From an uncultured Alphaproteobacteria bacterium (GTDB lineage Bacteria > Pseudomonadota > Alphaproteobacteria > UBA2136 > UBA6156), in NCBI GenBank assembly GCA_937928525.1, contig CALFWJ010000160.1:1-46497 (forward strand): 46,497 nt of DNA, in the 5' to 3' direction. The translations under genes were made by a program, and so were the position numbers. Below are positions 21,651 through 29,877 of this stretch, piece after piece. The stretch's first letter is position 1. Each line of letters opens with the position of its first letter. Below the pieces are notes generated by a model, which worked only from the letters and a program-made list of their open reading frames with translations, was not told the DNA's origin and searched no databases.

Positions 21651-22078
21651 TGCTTGAGAAGCACGAACGCGAAATAAACGATGTACCTTACACGGTTGAG
21701 CATTTCCCAGCCATGAAAGGCATGCGTATTGCCGTGAGGCTTGCCAAAACCTTTGGCGGCGGTATTGGTGAAGCGGCGGCCGGTGGGGTTGAGTCGGTTA
21801 TGGATATGGACATAGCGGCTGTAGTGCAGGGCATTACCTCAAACCTTGATGAAGAAGAAACGCCAAAGCTTATTTTGGAGCTTATGGCCAACACTGAGCG
21901 CAACGGCGTTAAAATTACCAAAGAGGTTTTTGACAAAGTATATGCGGCCAATTATGGCGAGCTTTTAAAAGCTCTGCAGTTTGTCCTTGAGGTAAATTTT
22001 GGGGGTTTTATCGGGGCGTTGGCTCAAGCCGGGAATATTGGCGGCGCACCACAAGCCAACGCCGAGGCAAAAGAGTAA
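21650..22078 (+). CDS. Tail assembly chaperone, short form
   Basis: A 142-aa protein located between tube and tape measure, as G-type chaperones are. It starts MLEKHEREINDVPYTVEHF, has helices (KGMRIAVRLAKTFGGGIG and ETPKLILELMANTER), and ends with an alanine-rich tail. It coats the tape measure during assembly. It overlaps a -1 reading frame that remains open to 22266. A canonical slippery heptamer G-GGT-TTT lies at 22003-22009, so a longer fused form is expected. Confidence 0.85.
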   Translation: MLEKHEREINDVPYTVEHFPAMKGMRIAVRLAKTFGGGIGEAAAGGVESVMDMDIAAVVQGITSNLDEEETPKLILELMANTERNGVKITKEVFDKVYAANYGELLKALQFVLEVNFGGFIGALAQAGNIGGAPQANAEAKE

Positions 22079-22266
22079 AAGTACCGGGCGAATTAAACCC
22101 GGTGCTGCAGTCAGAATTTCCTTTGTGGCGGCTTGTTGTAAAGCGAGTGGCCACGTTAACCGAATTAGAAACCAGCTGGAGTCTCGATGATGTAGCCAAG
22201 GCTAATGCGCTACTAGATATGGAGCACGATATACAGGAGGCAAATACACCAGATGCTAGTACGTGA
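21650..22266 (+). CDS. Tail assembly chaperone, -1 frameshifted long form
   Basis: The -1 frame is open from 21991 to a TGA at 22264-22266, and its distal part codes for a protein-like stretch (PGELNPVLQSEFPLWRLVVK, then RVATLTELETSWSLDDVAKA). That stretch has the helical look of tail chaperone extensions and fills what would otherwise be a 170-bp gap. Slippage at GGGTTTT (22003-22009) would give about 205 aa. A second, weaker slip site is GCAAAAG (22067-22073), just before the stop, which would keep all of the short form. The frame must be joined; the exact site is uncertain. Confidence 0.75.
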
Positions 22267-23848
22267 ATTGCTTTTTGAGCTTGGTTTTGATGATGCGAGA
22301 GCCACAAAAAACGCCAAGCGTTTTGACAAGGTTATTAAAGGCGTAAAGCGCAATGTTGTGCGCCTAGGTGCTGCCGCCGGTGCTGCCGCAGTTACCTTGG
22401 GCGCAAAAGCCCTGCAGGCCGGTAATGATTACCAGGAAATGAGCAACAAAATTAAGCTGGTTACAAACAACCTGCATGAGCTTAAAACCGCCCAGCAAGG
22501 TGTTTTTGACATTTCGCAACGCGCGCGTACAAGTCTTGAGGCCAGCACAGATTTATATTTTGGGTTTAGTAAGGCTGCAGAGCAGTACGGTATAAGCCAA
22601 GAGCGCATTTTAAGAATCACCGAAACAACCGCTAAGCTGGCTACGCTTGCTAGTAACAAAGACCCCGCCGGTACAAACGCCGCTTTATTCCAGCTGCGCC
22701 AGGGAATCATGTCTGGGCAGCTACGTGGCCAGGAATTAAACTCAGTGCTTGAGCAGGCGACTCCCGTTGCAGATGCTATTGCTGCCGGCATGGGCATACC
22801 TTTTAGCGAGATTCGCAAGCAGGCAGAGCAAGGTAAAATTACAGGTATTGCGGTGCTTAAGGCTCTTGAGAGCCAGGCGGCCATGACAGATGAGCAGTTT
22901 GCTAAAATGGATAGAACGGCGCGCCAGGCACGCACGCAGTTTAGAAACGCCTTTGGCTTTTACGCCGGCCGTGTGGCAGAGGATGGCGATGCTATACAGG
23001 CGCAAATTGAGTTTTGGGATGCGCTGCGCGATATTGTAAGTAGCGATTCGTTTCGCGGCAGCCTTATTTTTGGCTTAAAAACAATGACAGCCCTTATTAA
23101 AGCTGCCGGCGCGGCCATTGAGGCCATAAATGGCGTTATTGATAAAGTGGGCGGCCTGGGCGATGCTATGCGCCTTTTGGCCAGTGCCATGCTTGCCGTT
23201 GTTATTATGAGCACAGTAAAAGCTTTGCCAACCATAGCACTTTGGAGCTGGTATCTGGCTGGCTTAACAGCCAACGCTATTGCGGCCGCTGGTGGTTTTT
23301 GGGCTTTGGCTGGTGGTGTTCTTGCCGCCACCTGGCCTATACTGGCAATAGTAGCTGCTATGGGCATTTTAATACTCATTATAGATGATTTAATAACATG
23401 GCTGCAGGGCGGCGAATCACAAATAGCCAGGCTTTTTAATAAGCAAATATGGCTTGATTACCTTTGGGCGTTTAAGCAGGTTTTTGCCGGCATTAAGGGC
23501 TATTTTAAAGGCTGGGTTGATTGGTTTATGCAGGCTATAAGCCCTGTGCTAAATGCCATAGACAGCGTTAAAGGTGGCTTGAGCCGGCTTAAAAATAGCA
23601 ATTTTAACCCTGGTAATTGGTTTGATGGCAAAGATAACGCCAGCACGCAAGGCAGTGCGGCTGCGCTTTTAGGCAGCCGCAGCGTAAGCCAAAGCAATGT
23701 GTTTAGCCCACAGGTGGCAATTACAGTGCCGCCGGGCACAATGCGCGAGCAGGTTGATTATATGGACAACCGATTCCAAGGTATGATGGACGATCATTTT
23801 GCACGCCAGCTGCGTGAGGCGCGCAACAATTACCCGGAGGTTGAATAA
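22253..23848 (+). CDS. Tape measure protein
   Basis: A 531-aa protein. The N-terminus has helices (KRFDKVIKGVKRNVVRLGAA) followed by the widely conserved tape-measure block YQEMSNKIKLVTNNLHEL, LYFGFSKAAEQYGIS and QLRGQELNSVLEQATPVADA, then GITGIAVLKALESQ-type spacing. Hydrophobic segments follow (LASAMLAVVIMSTV, WALAGGVLAATWPILAIVAA, GILILIIDDLITWL), which may enter the host membrane during DNA ejection. By the usual ruler relation (about 0.15 nm per residue) the tail would be near 80 nm. It overlaps the frameshifted chaperone by 14 bp. Confidence 0.9.
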   Translation: MLVRELLFELGFDDARATKNAKRFDKVIKGVKRNVVRLGAAAGAAAVTLGAKALQAGNDYQEMSNKIKLVTNNLHELKTAQQGVFDISQRARTSLEASTDLYFGFSKAAEQYGISQERILRITETTAKLATLASNKDPAGTNAALFQLRQGIMSGQLRGQELNSVLEQATPVADAIAAGMGIPFSEIRKQAEQGKITGIAVLKALESQAAMTDEQFAKMDRTARQARTQFRNAFGFYAGRVAEDGDAIQAQIEFWDALRDIVSSDSFRGSLIFGLKTMTALIKAAGAAIEAINGVIDKVGGLGDAMRLLASAMLAVVIMSTVKALPTIALWSWYLAGLTANAIAAAGGFWALAGGVLAATWPILAIVAAMGILILIIDDLITWLQGGESQIARLFNKQIWLDYLWAFKQVFAGIKGYFKGWVDWFMQAISPVLNAIDSVKGGLSRLKNSNFNPGNWFDGKDNASTQGSAAALLGSRSVSQSNVFSPQVAITVPPGTMREQVDYMDNRFQGMMDDHFARQLREARNNYPEVE

Positions 23849-24438
23849 TGGCCGACCCTTTAACAGTGCTATTTAAAACCAACCCAGATAGGCGCGTGCA
23901 AATAGGCGCGGTGCTGCTTGATGCAGCCATAGAAGAGCGGCACGAACACACCAGCCAAGTTACACAGCATCCCATTGAGGCCGGCGGGTTTGTAAGCGAC
24001 CATGTGTATGAAGACCCCAGGCACGTTAGCGTTACAGGCGAGATAACCGAGTCGCCGGTTGTTTTTTTTAGCGCATTTAACGGCCTTAGCGACAGGCGAG
24101 TCGAGGCTTTTGACCAGCTGCACGATTTATACAAAACGCGGGATGTGGTAACGCTGGTTACCGGCCTAAAAGTTTATGAGGATATGGTGCTAAAAAGCTT
24201 TACTGTGCCGCGCAACCAACGCACAGGCCGCCGTTTGCAGTTTACCGCTGAGTTTGAGGAGGTGCGCAAAGCAGCCAGCCAGGTTGTCGGTATTGCCGAG
24301 GAAACGGCTGCGCCAGAGGCCGCCGACAAAGTAGGAGAAACAAAAGATATTGGCCGGCAGGAAACAACGGACGCTAGCGCGGCTGAGCAAGATAGGGTAA
24401 ACACAAGCAGTAGCTTGCTTACAAAGGTTTTACAATGA
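23848..24438 (+). CDS. Dit-like baseplate protein
   Basis: A 196-aa protein. The segment RRVQIGAVLLDAAIEERHEH, then HPIEAGGFVSDHVYEDPRHV and VTGEITESPV, followed by FDQLHDLYKTRDVVTLVTGL, is the pattern of the Dit-like N-terminal domain of short myovirus baseplates. A Q-F-T-A-E-F-E-E-V-R element closes the fold. The C-terminal ~45 residues are polar and probably disordered. It would join tail tube to hub. It overlaps the plug gene (ATGA). Confidence 0.85.
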   Translation: MADPLTVLFKTNPDRRVQIGAVLLDAAIEERHEHTSQVTQHPIEAGGFVSDHVYEDPRHVSVTGEITESPVVFFSAFNGLSDRRVEAFDQLHDLYKTRDVVTLVTGLKVYEDMVLKSFTVPRNQRTGRRLQFTAEFEEVRKAASQVVGIAEETAAPEAADKVGETKDIGRQETTDASAAEQDRVNTSSSLLTKVLQ

Positions 24439-24755
24439 CAGCGCAAATTATACCCTGGCAAAGCTTTGCAGATTTTACACAAACCATACGGCTTAGCGGT
24501 GTGGTTTATAGCATGCGCGCGCGGTGGAACACTGTACGCGAATTTTGGACGCTTGATTTATACGACAACAACGGCACAGCATTGCTGCTTGGGCAAAAGC
24601 TTGTTTTCAACACAGATATTTTAGCGCGCTATGAAGACACACGACTGCCGCCTGGGCAAATTTTTTGCATTGACACGGGCAACGCCGCGCAACAATTAAG
24701 CACTATTGGCCGCAACGATATAGGCACTAATGCGCTGCTAGTTTATGAGGTGTAG
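24435..24755 (+). CDS. Baseplate plug protein (Pam3 gp18-like)
   Basis: A 106-aa beta-rich protein: QTIRLSGVVYSMRARWNTVR, then FWTLDLYDNNGTALLLGQKL, and QIFCIDTGNAAQQLSTIGRN near the end. The pattern of hydrophobic strand, R-W-N, W-x-L-D-L, and G-R-N-D-x-G matches the small plug-type baseplate domain described in the cyanophage Pam3 structure. It overlaps Dit by 4 bp and precedes the hub gene by 2 nt, which supports the call. Confidence 0.75.
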   Translation: MTAQIIPWQSFADFTQTIRLSGVVYSMRARWNTVREFWTLDLYDNNGTALLLGQKLVFNTDILARYEDTRLPPGQIFCIDTGNAAQQLSTIGRNDIGTNALLVYEV

Positions 24756-24757
24756 TT

Positions 24758-25594
24758 ATGACCTTTTACAACCGCAGTGTTGCCGCCGACATTGAGCTTA
24801 AAAACGGTGATGTACTACGCATTACCGGCCTGCGTGTAAAATTTCAAATTGAAAAAACGCGCGACAGCACGACCAATAAAGCCGAAATTGAAATAACAAA
24901 CCTTACGCAGCAAACGCGAAGCCGAATCCGTGAAAAAGATGCACTTATACGCTTGTTTGCTGGTTACGAGGGCGACCTTGGCGCGGTGCTGCTTTTTGTT
25001 GGTAACGCGCAACGCATTGTTAACGATTGGGAAACGCCGGATATTGTAACGAAAATTGAGGCACAAGATGGCATGCGCACTGTGCGCCAAACGCGCACCA
25101 GCTTTAGCTATGGCAACCGCACCAGTGTAAACACTATTGTAAACCGCCTTGCCAATGAGCTGGGCGTGCCGCTGCGCCAGGATTTCAATATACCGGGCTT
25201 TTATGACGGTTATTCATACAACGGCCGGGCAAAGGACGCGCTGGACGAAATAACGCGCCAGGCCGGCTATGATTGGAGCATACAAGACAATGAGCTGCTT
25301 ATTATACCGCAAAACGGCAGCACTGAGCGCATAGGCGTAAAGCTTACGCGCGATAGTGGTTTAGTTAATTTGCCGGAGCGGCTGGCCGACCAAGAAGGAG
25401 AGTTTGAGGAGGCACTAGATACAGAGCTAGAATGGCGCATAACAAGCCTGCTTAACCCACGCTTAACGCCTGGCGGCCTTGTAGAAATAGACTCGCAGCA
25501 AGTGGCTGGCGTTTTTAGCGTAGAAAAAGTACGCCATTATGGCGACAGCCGAGGCCAAGACTGGTATAGTGAGATTGAGGTAAAGCCGCGATGA
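24758..25594 (+). CDS. Baseplate hub protein
   Basis: A 278-aa protein. The N-terminal domain (GDVLRITGLRVKFQIEKTRD, KAEIEITNLTQQTRSRIREK) is a barrel-like region seen in phage hub proteins, with I-R-L-F-A-G-Y-E-G and V-F-V-G-N-A-Q type elements. The middle (VNRLANELGVPLRQDF, AKDALDEITRQAGYDWSIQD, ELLIIPQNG) is characteristic of gp27/gpD-type hubs that carry the spike. It overlaps the spike gene by 4 bp. Confidence 0.85.
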   Translation: MTFYNRSVAADIELKNGDVLRITGLRVKFQIEKTRDSTTNKAEIEITNLTQQTRSRIREKDALIRLFAGYEGDLGAVLLFVGNAQRIVNDWETPDIVTKIEAQDGMRTVRQTRTSFSYGNRTSVNTIVNRLANELGVPLRQDFNIPGFYDGYSYNGRAKDALDEITRQAGYDWSIQDNELLIIPQNGSTERIGVKLTRDSGLVNLPERLADQEGEFEEALDTELEWRITSLLNPRLTPGGLVEIDSQQVAGVFSVEKVRHYGDSRGQDWYSEIEVKPR

Positions 25595-26259
25595 GCAAAA
25601 AAGATAATTTAACCAACGTGCTAGAGCAGGCCATACGCAACCGTATGGCTGAGCTGCAAACGTGCGCGCCAGGGGAAATTATAAGTTACGATTACAAAAC
25701 GCAAAAAGCGAGCGTGCAGCCCACTATTAACCGCCGCTACAAAGATGGAGAGGTAAGCCCATACCCGGTTATAAACAATGTGCCTGTTATATTCCCCCGC
25801 AGCGGCGGCGCAAGCATGACTTTCCCTGTAAAACGTGGCGACACAGTTATGCTTTGCTTTGCCGCGCGCAGCCTTGATGAGTGGCTTAAGCGTGGTGGCA
25901 AGGTAGACCAAAGCGACACGCGCATGCACAGCTTAAATGATGCAATAGCAGTGCCAGGCTTGTTGCCGTTTGCAACGGGCAGTATGGCCAAAAATAACGA
26001 TGATGTGCTGCTTACATATGCCGGCAATGAGGTTACGCTTAAGAAAAACGGCCGCATGGATTTGAAAAGCGCATATGTAACTATTGATTCGCCAGAGGTT
26101 TACATGACAGGCGACTTGGTGGTGCGTGAGGATATTTTTGACCGCGACAGAGAGTTTGGAAGCAACAACGACCAGCGCGACAAATACAACAACCACCGCC
26201 ACGATGAGAACAACGACACTACCACCGACCCACCACAGAACCAATATTTGTGGGATTAG
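25591..26259 (+). CDS. Baseplate central spike (Gp138 N-domain)
   Basis: A 222-aa protein. Residues ~20-130 match the Gp138 N-terminal OB-fold region: SVQPTINRRYKDGEVSPYPV, NNVPVIFPRSGGASMTFPVK, GDTVMLCFAARSLDEWLKRG and MHSLNDAIAVPGLLPF. Then comes a short repeat-rich region of strands that would form the trimeric needle (NEVTLKKNGRMDLKSAYVTI). Near the tip, H202-R-H204 forms an HxH pair, which in related spikes (P2 gpV, phi92 gp138) holds an iron ion at the apex. It punctures the outer membrane. Confidence 0.88.
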   Translation: MSKKDNLTNVLEQAIRNRMAELQTCAPGEIISYDYKTQKASVQPTINRRYKDGEVSPYPVINNVPVIFPRSGGASMTFPVKRGDTVMLCFAARSLDEWLKRGGKVDQSDTRMHSLNDAIAVPGLLPFATGSMAKNNDDVLLTYAGNEVTLKKNGRMDLKSAYVTIDSPEVYMTGDLVVREDIFDRDREFGSNNDQRDKYNNHRHDENNDTTTDPPQNQYLWD

Positions 26260-26271
26260 GAGCATAGCAGC

Positions 26272-26625
26272 ATGGACTTAACGCTTAACACACAGACGCA
26301 CGATTTAGAGGTTAACAGTTATGATTTAAGCCTCAACACTGGCCTGCCGCTCATGCAGCAACGCTTGCGCCAAAGCCTTTGGTTTTTCCTTGGTGAGTGG
26401 TATTTGGATGTAACAGATGGCGTGCCTTATTACCAAGATGTGCTTATAAAAGCACCAGTACAGCTTACCCTTGAATCTACCTTTAAGCAGGCAATACTAG
26501 AAACACCGGGCGTTTTGAATTTAGAAAAATTTGAATTAGAATACACTAATGCAACGCGCGAGCTTGCACTGGATTTTGAGGCGCAAACATTTTACGGCAA
26601 CACAGCAATAAGCGAGGTTATTTAA
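26272..26625 (+). CDS. Baseplate wedge protein (gp25/GpW-like)
   Basis: A 117-aa protein. Signature of gp25-like wedges: MQQRLRQSLWFFLGEWYLDV followed by TDGVPYYQDVL, then STFKQAILETPGVLNLEKFE. The L-x-F-F-x-G-E-W-x-x-D-x-x-x-G-x-P-Y core is present. It would form the inner baseplate ring that anchors the sheath. A modest ribosome binding site (TAGGAG) precedes its ATG, and it is followed directly by the J-like gene. Confidence 0.9.
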   Translation: MDLTLNTQTHDLEVNSYDLSLNTGLPLMQQRLRQSLWFFLGEWYLDVTDGVPYYQDVLIKAPVQLTLESTFKQAILETPGVLNLEKFELEYTNATRELALDFEAQTFYGNTAISEVI

Positions 26626-26626
26626 T

Positions 26627-28042
26627 ATGGCAGGTTTGACAGCACAGGGTTTTGAACGCAAAAGGCTACCTGAAATAAAAACAGAAATTGAGGACGCACT
26701 TAAAACGCAGTTTGGCGCAGATATTGATTTGCGCAGCGAGTCAGTTTTTGGGCAAATTGTTGGCGTTTTAAGCCTGCCAATAAGTGAGCTTTGGGAAGAG
26801 GCAGAAAACGTATATTTAAGTTTTGACCCAGATTATGCAGAGGGCGTAAGCCTTGATAGCTTGGCAGCACTTACAGGCGTTACACGCATTGCCGCCACGG
26901 CCACCACTGTGCAGGCAGCTTTGTTTGGCACAGTTGGCACGGTTGTGCCGGCAGCCTCAGAGGCGCGCAATAGCGAAACGCAAGACGTTTACGCATTGGA
27001 GTCGGCTGTAAGCATTTTGGCCACCAGCTTGGTGCGAGCACGCATAACAATAAATACTGTGGTTAATAGCACGGCCTACACCATAACAATCAACGGTACA
27101 GATTACACAGTTAACAGCGATGCAGACGCTACAGAGCAAGAAATATTGCTAGATTTTGCTTCTGCACTTAGTGCCGTTGCGCAGTTTGTGGAGGTTAATG
27201 CTGATAATGAAATAGTGCTTGAGTCGGTTGATTTAGATACGCCTTTTGCATTGGTGGCCACGGCCAACATGGACATTGGCAGCACGGCAAGCGCAGGTAA
27301 CTTTGTGGCCAAAGAAAAAGGCGCGCGCTTTGTGCCGGCAAACACGCTTAACGAAATACAAACCGCTGTAGCCGGCTGGGAATCAATTACAAACCCGGTT
27401 GATGGTGTAAGCGGCCGCAATGTAGAGACAGATGCAGAGCTGCGCTTGCGCCGCCGGCAATCTGTGAGTTTCCCCGCTATAGCCACTGTGGACTCAATAC
27501 TGGCAAAATTGCTTGAGGTTGAGGATGTGCAGGCCGCTGTAGTTTACGAGAACGACACAGACGCTACAGATGCAAACGGCGTGCCGGCGCACCATGTTTG
27601 GGTTATTGCCCAGGGCGGCGAGGATTCAGACATAGCCCAGATTATATACGAAACCAAAGCAGGTGGTGTAGGCACTTTTGGCGACACTACAGTGCAATAT
27701 GATTCGCAAAGCGGCCAAACCTATAATATTGATTTTGAGCGGCCGACAGAAACGCAGCTTTATGTGGATATGACTATTGAGCCGACAGAGGGCTACGCGG
27801 CAGATGCCGTTGAATCCATTAAAACTGCTATTGCTGAGTGGGTGGCAGCCAATATAACCATTGGTGAATCATTGCTTTACAGCCGGCTTTACACGCCGAT
27901 AAATAGCGTGCCTGGCTTTGAGGTTACGGATTTAAATATTGGCAAAACAAGCAGCCCTAACGGGGAGGCAACGCTGGACGCTGCTATTGATGAGATTATT
28001 TTGAGCGATACAAGCAATATAACAATTACGGTGGCCACATGA
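26627..28042 (+). CDS. Baseplate J-like protein
   Basis: A 471-aa protein. AQGFERKRLPEIKTEIEDAL at the N-terminus, FGQIVGVLSLPISELWEEAE, and GVSLDSLAALTGVTRIAATA are the classic baseplate J/gp47 start. The middle part is an extra beta domain with many T and V residues. The C-terminus (ETDAELRLRRRQSVSFPAIA, TVDSILAKLLEVEDVQAAVV and SLLYSRLYTPINSVPGFEV) is the conserved gpJ end. It forms the wedge arms that hold fibres. It overlaps the DUF2612 gene by 4 bp. Confidence 0.93.
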   Translation: MAGLTAQGFERKRLPEIKTEIEDALKTQFGADIDLRSESVFGQIVGVLSLPISELWEEAENVYLSFDPDYAEGVSLDSLAALTGVTRIAATATTVQAALFGTVGTVVPAASEARNSETQDVYALESAVSILATSLVRARITINTVVNSTAYTITINGTDYTVNSDADATEQEILLDFASALSAVAQFVEVNADNEIVLESVDLDTPFALVATANMDIGSTASAGNFVAKEKGARFVPANTLNEIQTAVAGWESITNPVDGVSGRNVETDAELRLRRRQSVSFPAIATVDSILAKLLEVEDVQAAVVYENDTDATDANGVPAHHVWVIAQGGEDSDIAQIIYETKAGGVGTFGDTTVQYDSQSGQTYNIDFERPTETQLYVDMTIEPTEGYAADAVESIKTAIAEWVAANITIGESLLYSRLYTPINSVPGFEVTDLNIGKTSSPNGEATLDAAIDEIILSDTSNITITVAT

Positions 28043-28731
28043 CAACAGACCGGGTAGCGCAGGCCAAGGGGCTGCTAATACAGCAATACAAAGAATCACC
28101 AAACCTCAATGGCCTTATTGCCGCTTTTACTGAGGAGCTGCAGCAAATTGAGCAGGAAAACGACAACCTGCTTACAAAGCGTAGCTTGGATGCCGCGCAA
28201 GGCGTAAACTTAGACGTTATAGGCAAAATTGTTGTATTGGATAGGCCTTTTACAGACCCAGACGCAGAAGATATTTTTACGTTTGAAAACCCCACAAATA
28301 TTGGCGGGGGTTTTACGGATAAGGCGCAAAGCCAGGTTGGTGGTTATTATATTGGCTTAGACCCAATAGATAACCAACGCTACAGCGATGCCCTTTACAG
28401 GTTTATATTGCGCGCAAAAATTATTTTTAACACCACCAAAGCTACTTTGCAGGACATGCACGAATATGCAGCTTTTGTTTTTGCGGTGGAATCTGTGATT
28501 TTAGAGCGCGTAGGGGCTGTGGACGTTAATATTGCCAGGCCTATAGGCAAGCAAGAGCGGCAAATTATCGAAGCCACTTTCCCGGTAGCTGGCGGCGTGC
28601 GTTTGGGCACTCTTGCCTTTAGTATTGAGGAAGGGGCTTTTGGTTTTAGCGGCGATGATCGCAACGGCGGCTTTGGCGATGAGGTGGATTCTGATGTGGG
28701 CGGCGTGTTTAGCAGCCTGGTTATTGACTAA
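28039..28731 (+). CDS. Baseplate protein (DUF2612, gpI-like)
   Basis: A 230-aa protein. SPNLNGLIAAFTEELQQIEQ, LTKRSLDAAQGVNLDVIGKI, and YSDALYRFILRAKIIFNTTK are typical of DUF2612 and P2 gpI-type tail proteins that link the wedge to fibres. The C-terminal part is glycine-rich and likely exposed (LAFSIEEGAFGFSGDDRNGG). It ends 60 bp before the first fibre gene; the short gap includes no clear promoter. Confidence 0.88.
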   Translation: MTTDRVAQAKGLLIQQYKESPNLNGLIAAFTEELQQIEQENDNLLTKRSLDAAQGVNLDVIGKIVVLDRPFTDPDAEDIFTFENPTNIGGGFTDKAQSQVGGYYIGLDPIDNQRYSDALYRFILRAKIIFNTTKATLQDMHEYAAFVFAVESVILERVGAVDVNIARPIGKQERQIIEATFPVAGGVRLGTLAFSIEEGAFGFSGDDRNGGFGDEVDSDVGGVFSSLVID

Positions 28732-28791
28732 AAAAAGCTTTGCTGTCACAATGGCAGGCAAGCGCATAGCACTATTAAAGCGAGGTTTTAC

Positions 28792-29877
28792 GTGGTACAG
28801 GAAGTTGGCAACAGTAAAAAATTAAATACATGGGGTGCTAATGGCACTATTGTTGAGCCGAGCCTGGCCAAAAAGCAAAATGGCTGGGATTTAGGCGAAC
28901 AGCCGCCGCATGAGTATGCGAACTGGGTTTTAAACATACTTGGCCAAAAACTTAACCATATACTGCAAAATGGCGTGCCGGCTTGGGATAACGAAACAGA
29001 GTACGCCGTAGGTAATATGGCCAGCACTGGTGGCGTGATATATGCTGCTTTGCAAACCAATACTGATAGCGAGCCGCCAAACGCTGAATGGCAGCCCATC
29101 GCGCCGTACCCTTTTAAAAACAGCCTGCAGGTTAACGAGGGAGAAGCACAGCTTGTTGGCGATGTTGACGCGCCAGGTAATAATAAAATTTACGGCACAA
29201 ACGCAAGCGGTGAAAAAGGCTGGCAGCCTGCACCAGAGCAAGCCGATGGGTTTAAAACAGGCGATATTAAAATTAAGTATGCCAACGCAGAGGAGGCCGG
29301 CTTTGTAAGGCTAAACGGCCGCAGCATTGGCGGTGCAAACAGTGCGGCTACAGAGCGCGCCAATGCAGATACCGCCGCTCTTTTTGCATACCTTTGGGAT
29401 AACGATTCCAATATAAACGTAAGCGGTGGCCGTGGTGCAAGCGCGGCTGCAGATTTTGCCGCAGATAAGCGTATAACATTGCCGGACGCGCGCGGCCGTG
29501 CACTGGTTGGTTTAGATGGTATGGGCAGCGCAAACGCCGGGCGCATTACTAACGCGGAAAGCGGCATTACAGGCACGCAGCTTGGCGCGGCTGGTGGTGT
29601 TGAGGCTGTGCAGCTTACACCAGAAGAGTTGCCGGCACACGAACATTTAAGCCCATGGACAAACGGCGCAGCTGGTAATGCTGCACCTGATAGCTTTAGA
29701 GGCAACGCCAACGACTTTGGCGGCTCAAGCGTATTCTCTGACGTAACCGGCGCAGACGACAACACAGGCACATACAACAACGAAAGCGTATGTGCCACTA
29801 CTGAGGCCGGCGAGGATGAGGCGCACAATAACGTGCAACCAAGTATAATTATAGGAACGGTGTATATTAAGCTATGA
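28792..29877 (+). CDS. Tail fibre with collar domain
   Basis: A 361-aa protein starting at GTG 28792. Residues 1-~110 form a baseplate-attachment region containing WDNETEYAVGNMASTGGVIY and W near the end, a layout like carbohydrate-binding CBM5/12 modules. The second half holds a phage tail collar domain: FKTGDIKIKYANAEEAGFVR, then LFAYLWDND, ITLPDARGRALVGLDGMGS and ELPAHEHLSPW. The last block (EDEAHNNVQPSIIIGTVYIK) is the standard ending of collar-fold fibres. It shares its N-terminal ~100 residues with the next gene, including 29 identical bases. Confidence 0.88.
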   Translation: MVQEVGNSKKLNTWGANGTIVEPSLAKKQNGWDLGEQPPHEYANWVLNILGQKLNHILQNGVPAWDNETEYAVGNMASTGGVIYAALQTNTDSEPPNAEWQPIAPYPFKNSLQVNEGEAQLVGDVDAPGNNKIYGTNASGEKGWQPAPEQADGFKTGDIKIKYANAEEAGFVRLNGRSIGGANSAATERANADTAALFAYLWDNDSNINVSGGRGASAAADFAADKRITLPDARGRALVGLDGMGSANAGRITNAESGITGTQLGAAGGVEAVQLTPEELPAHEHLSPWTNGAAGNAAPDSFRGNANDFGGSSVFSDVTGADDNTGTYNNESVCATTEAGEDEAHNNVQPSIIIGTVYIKL

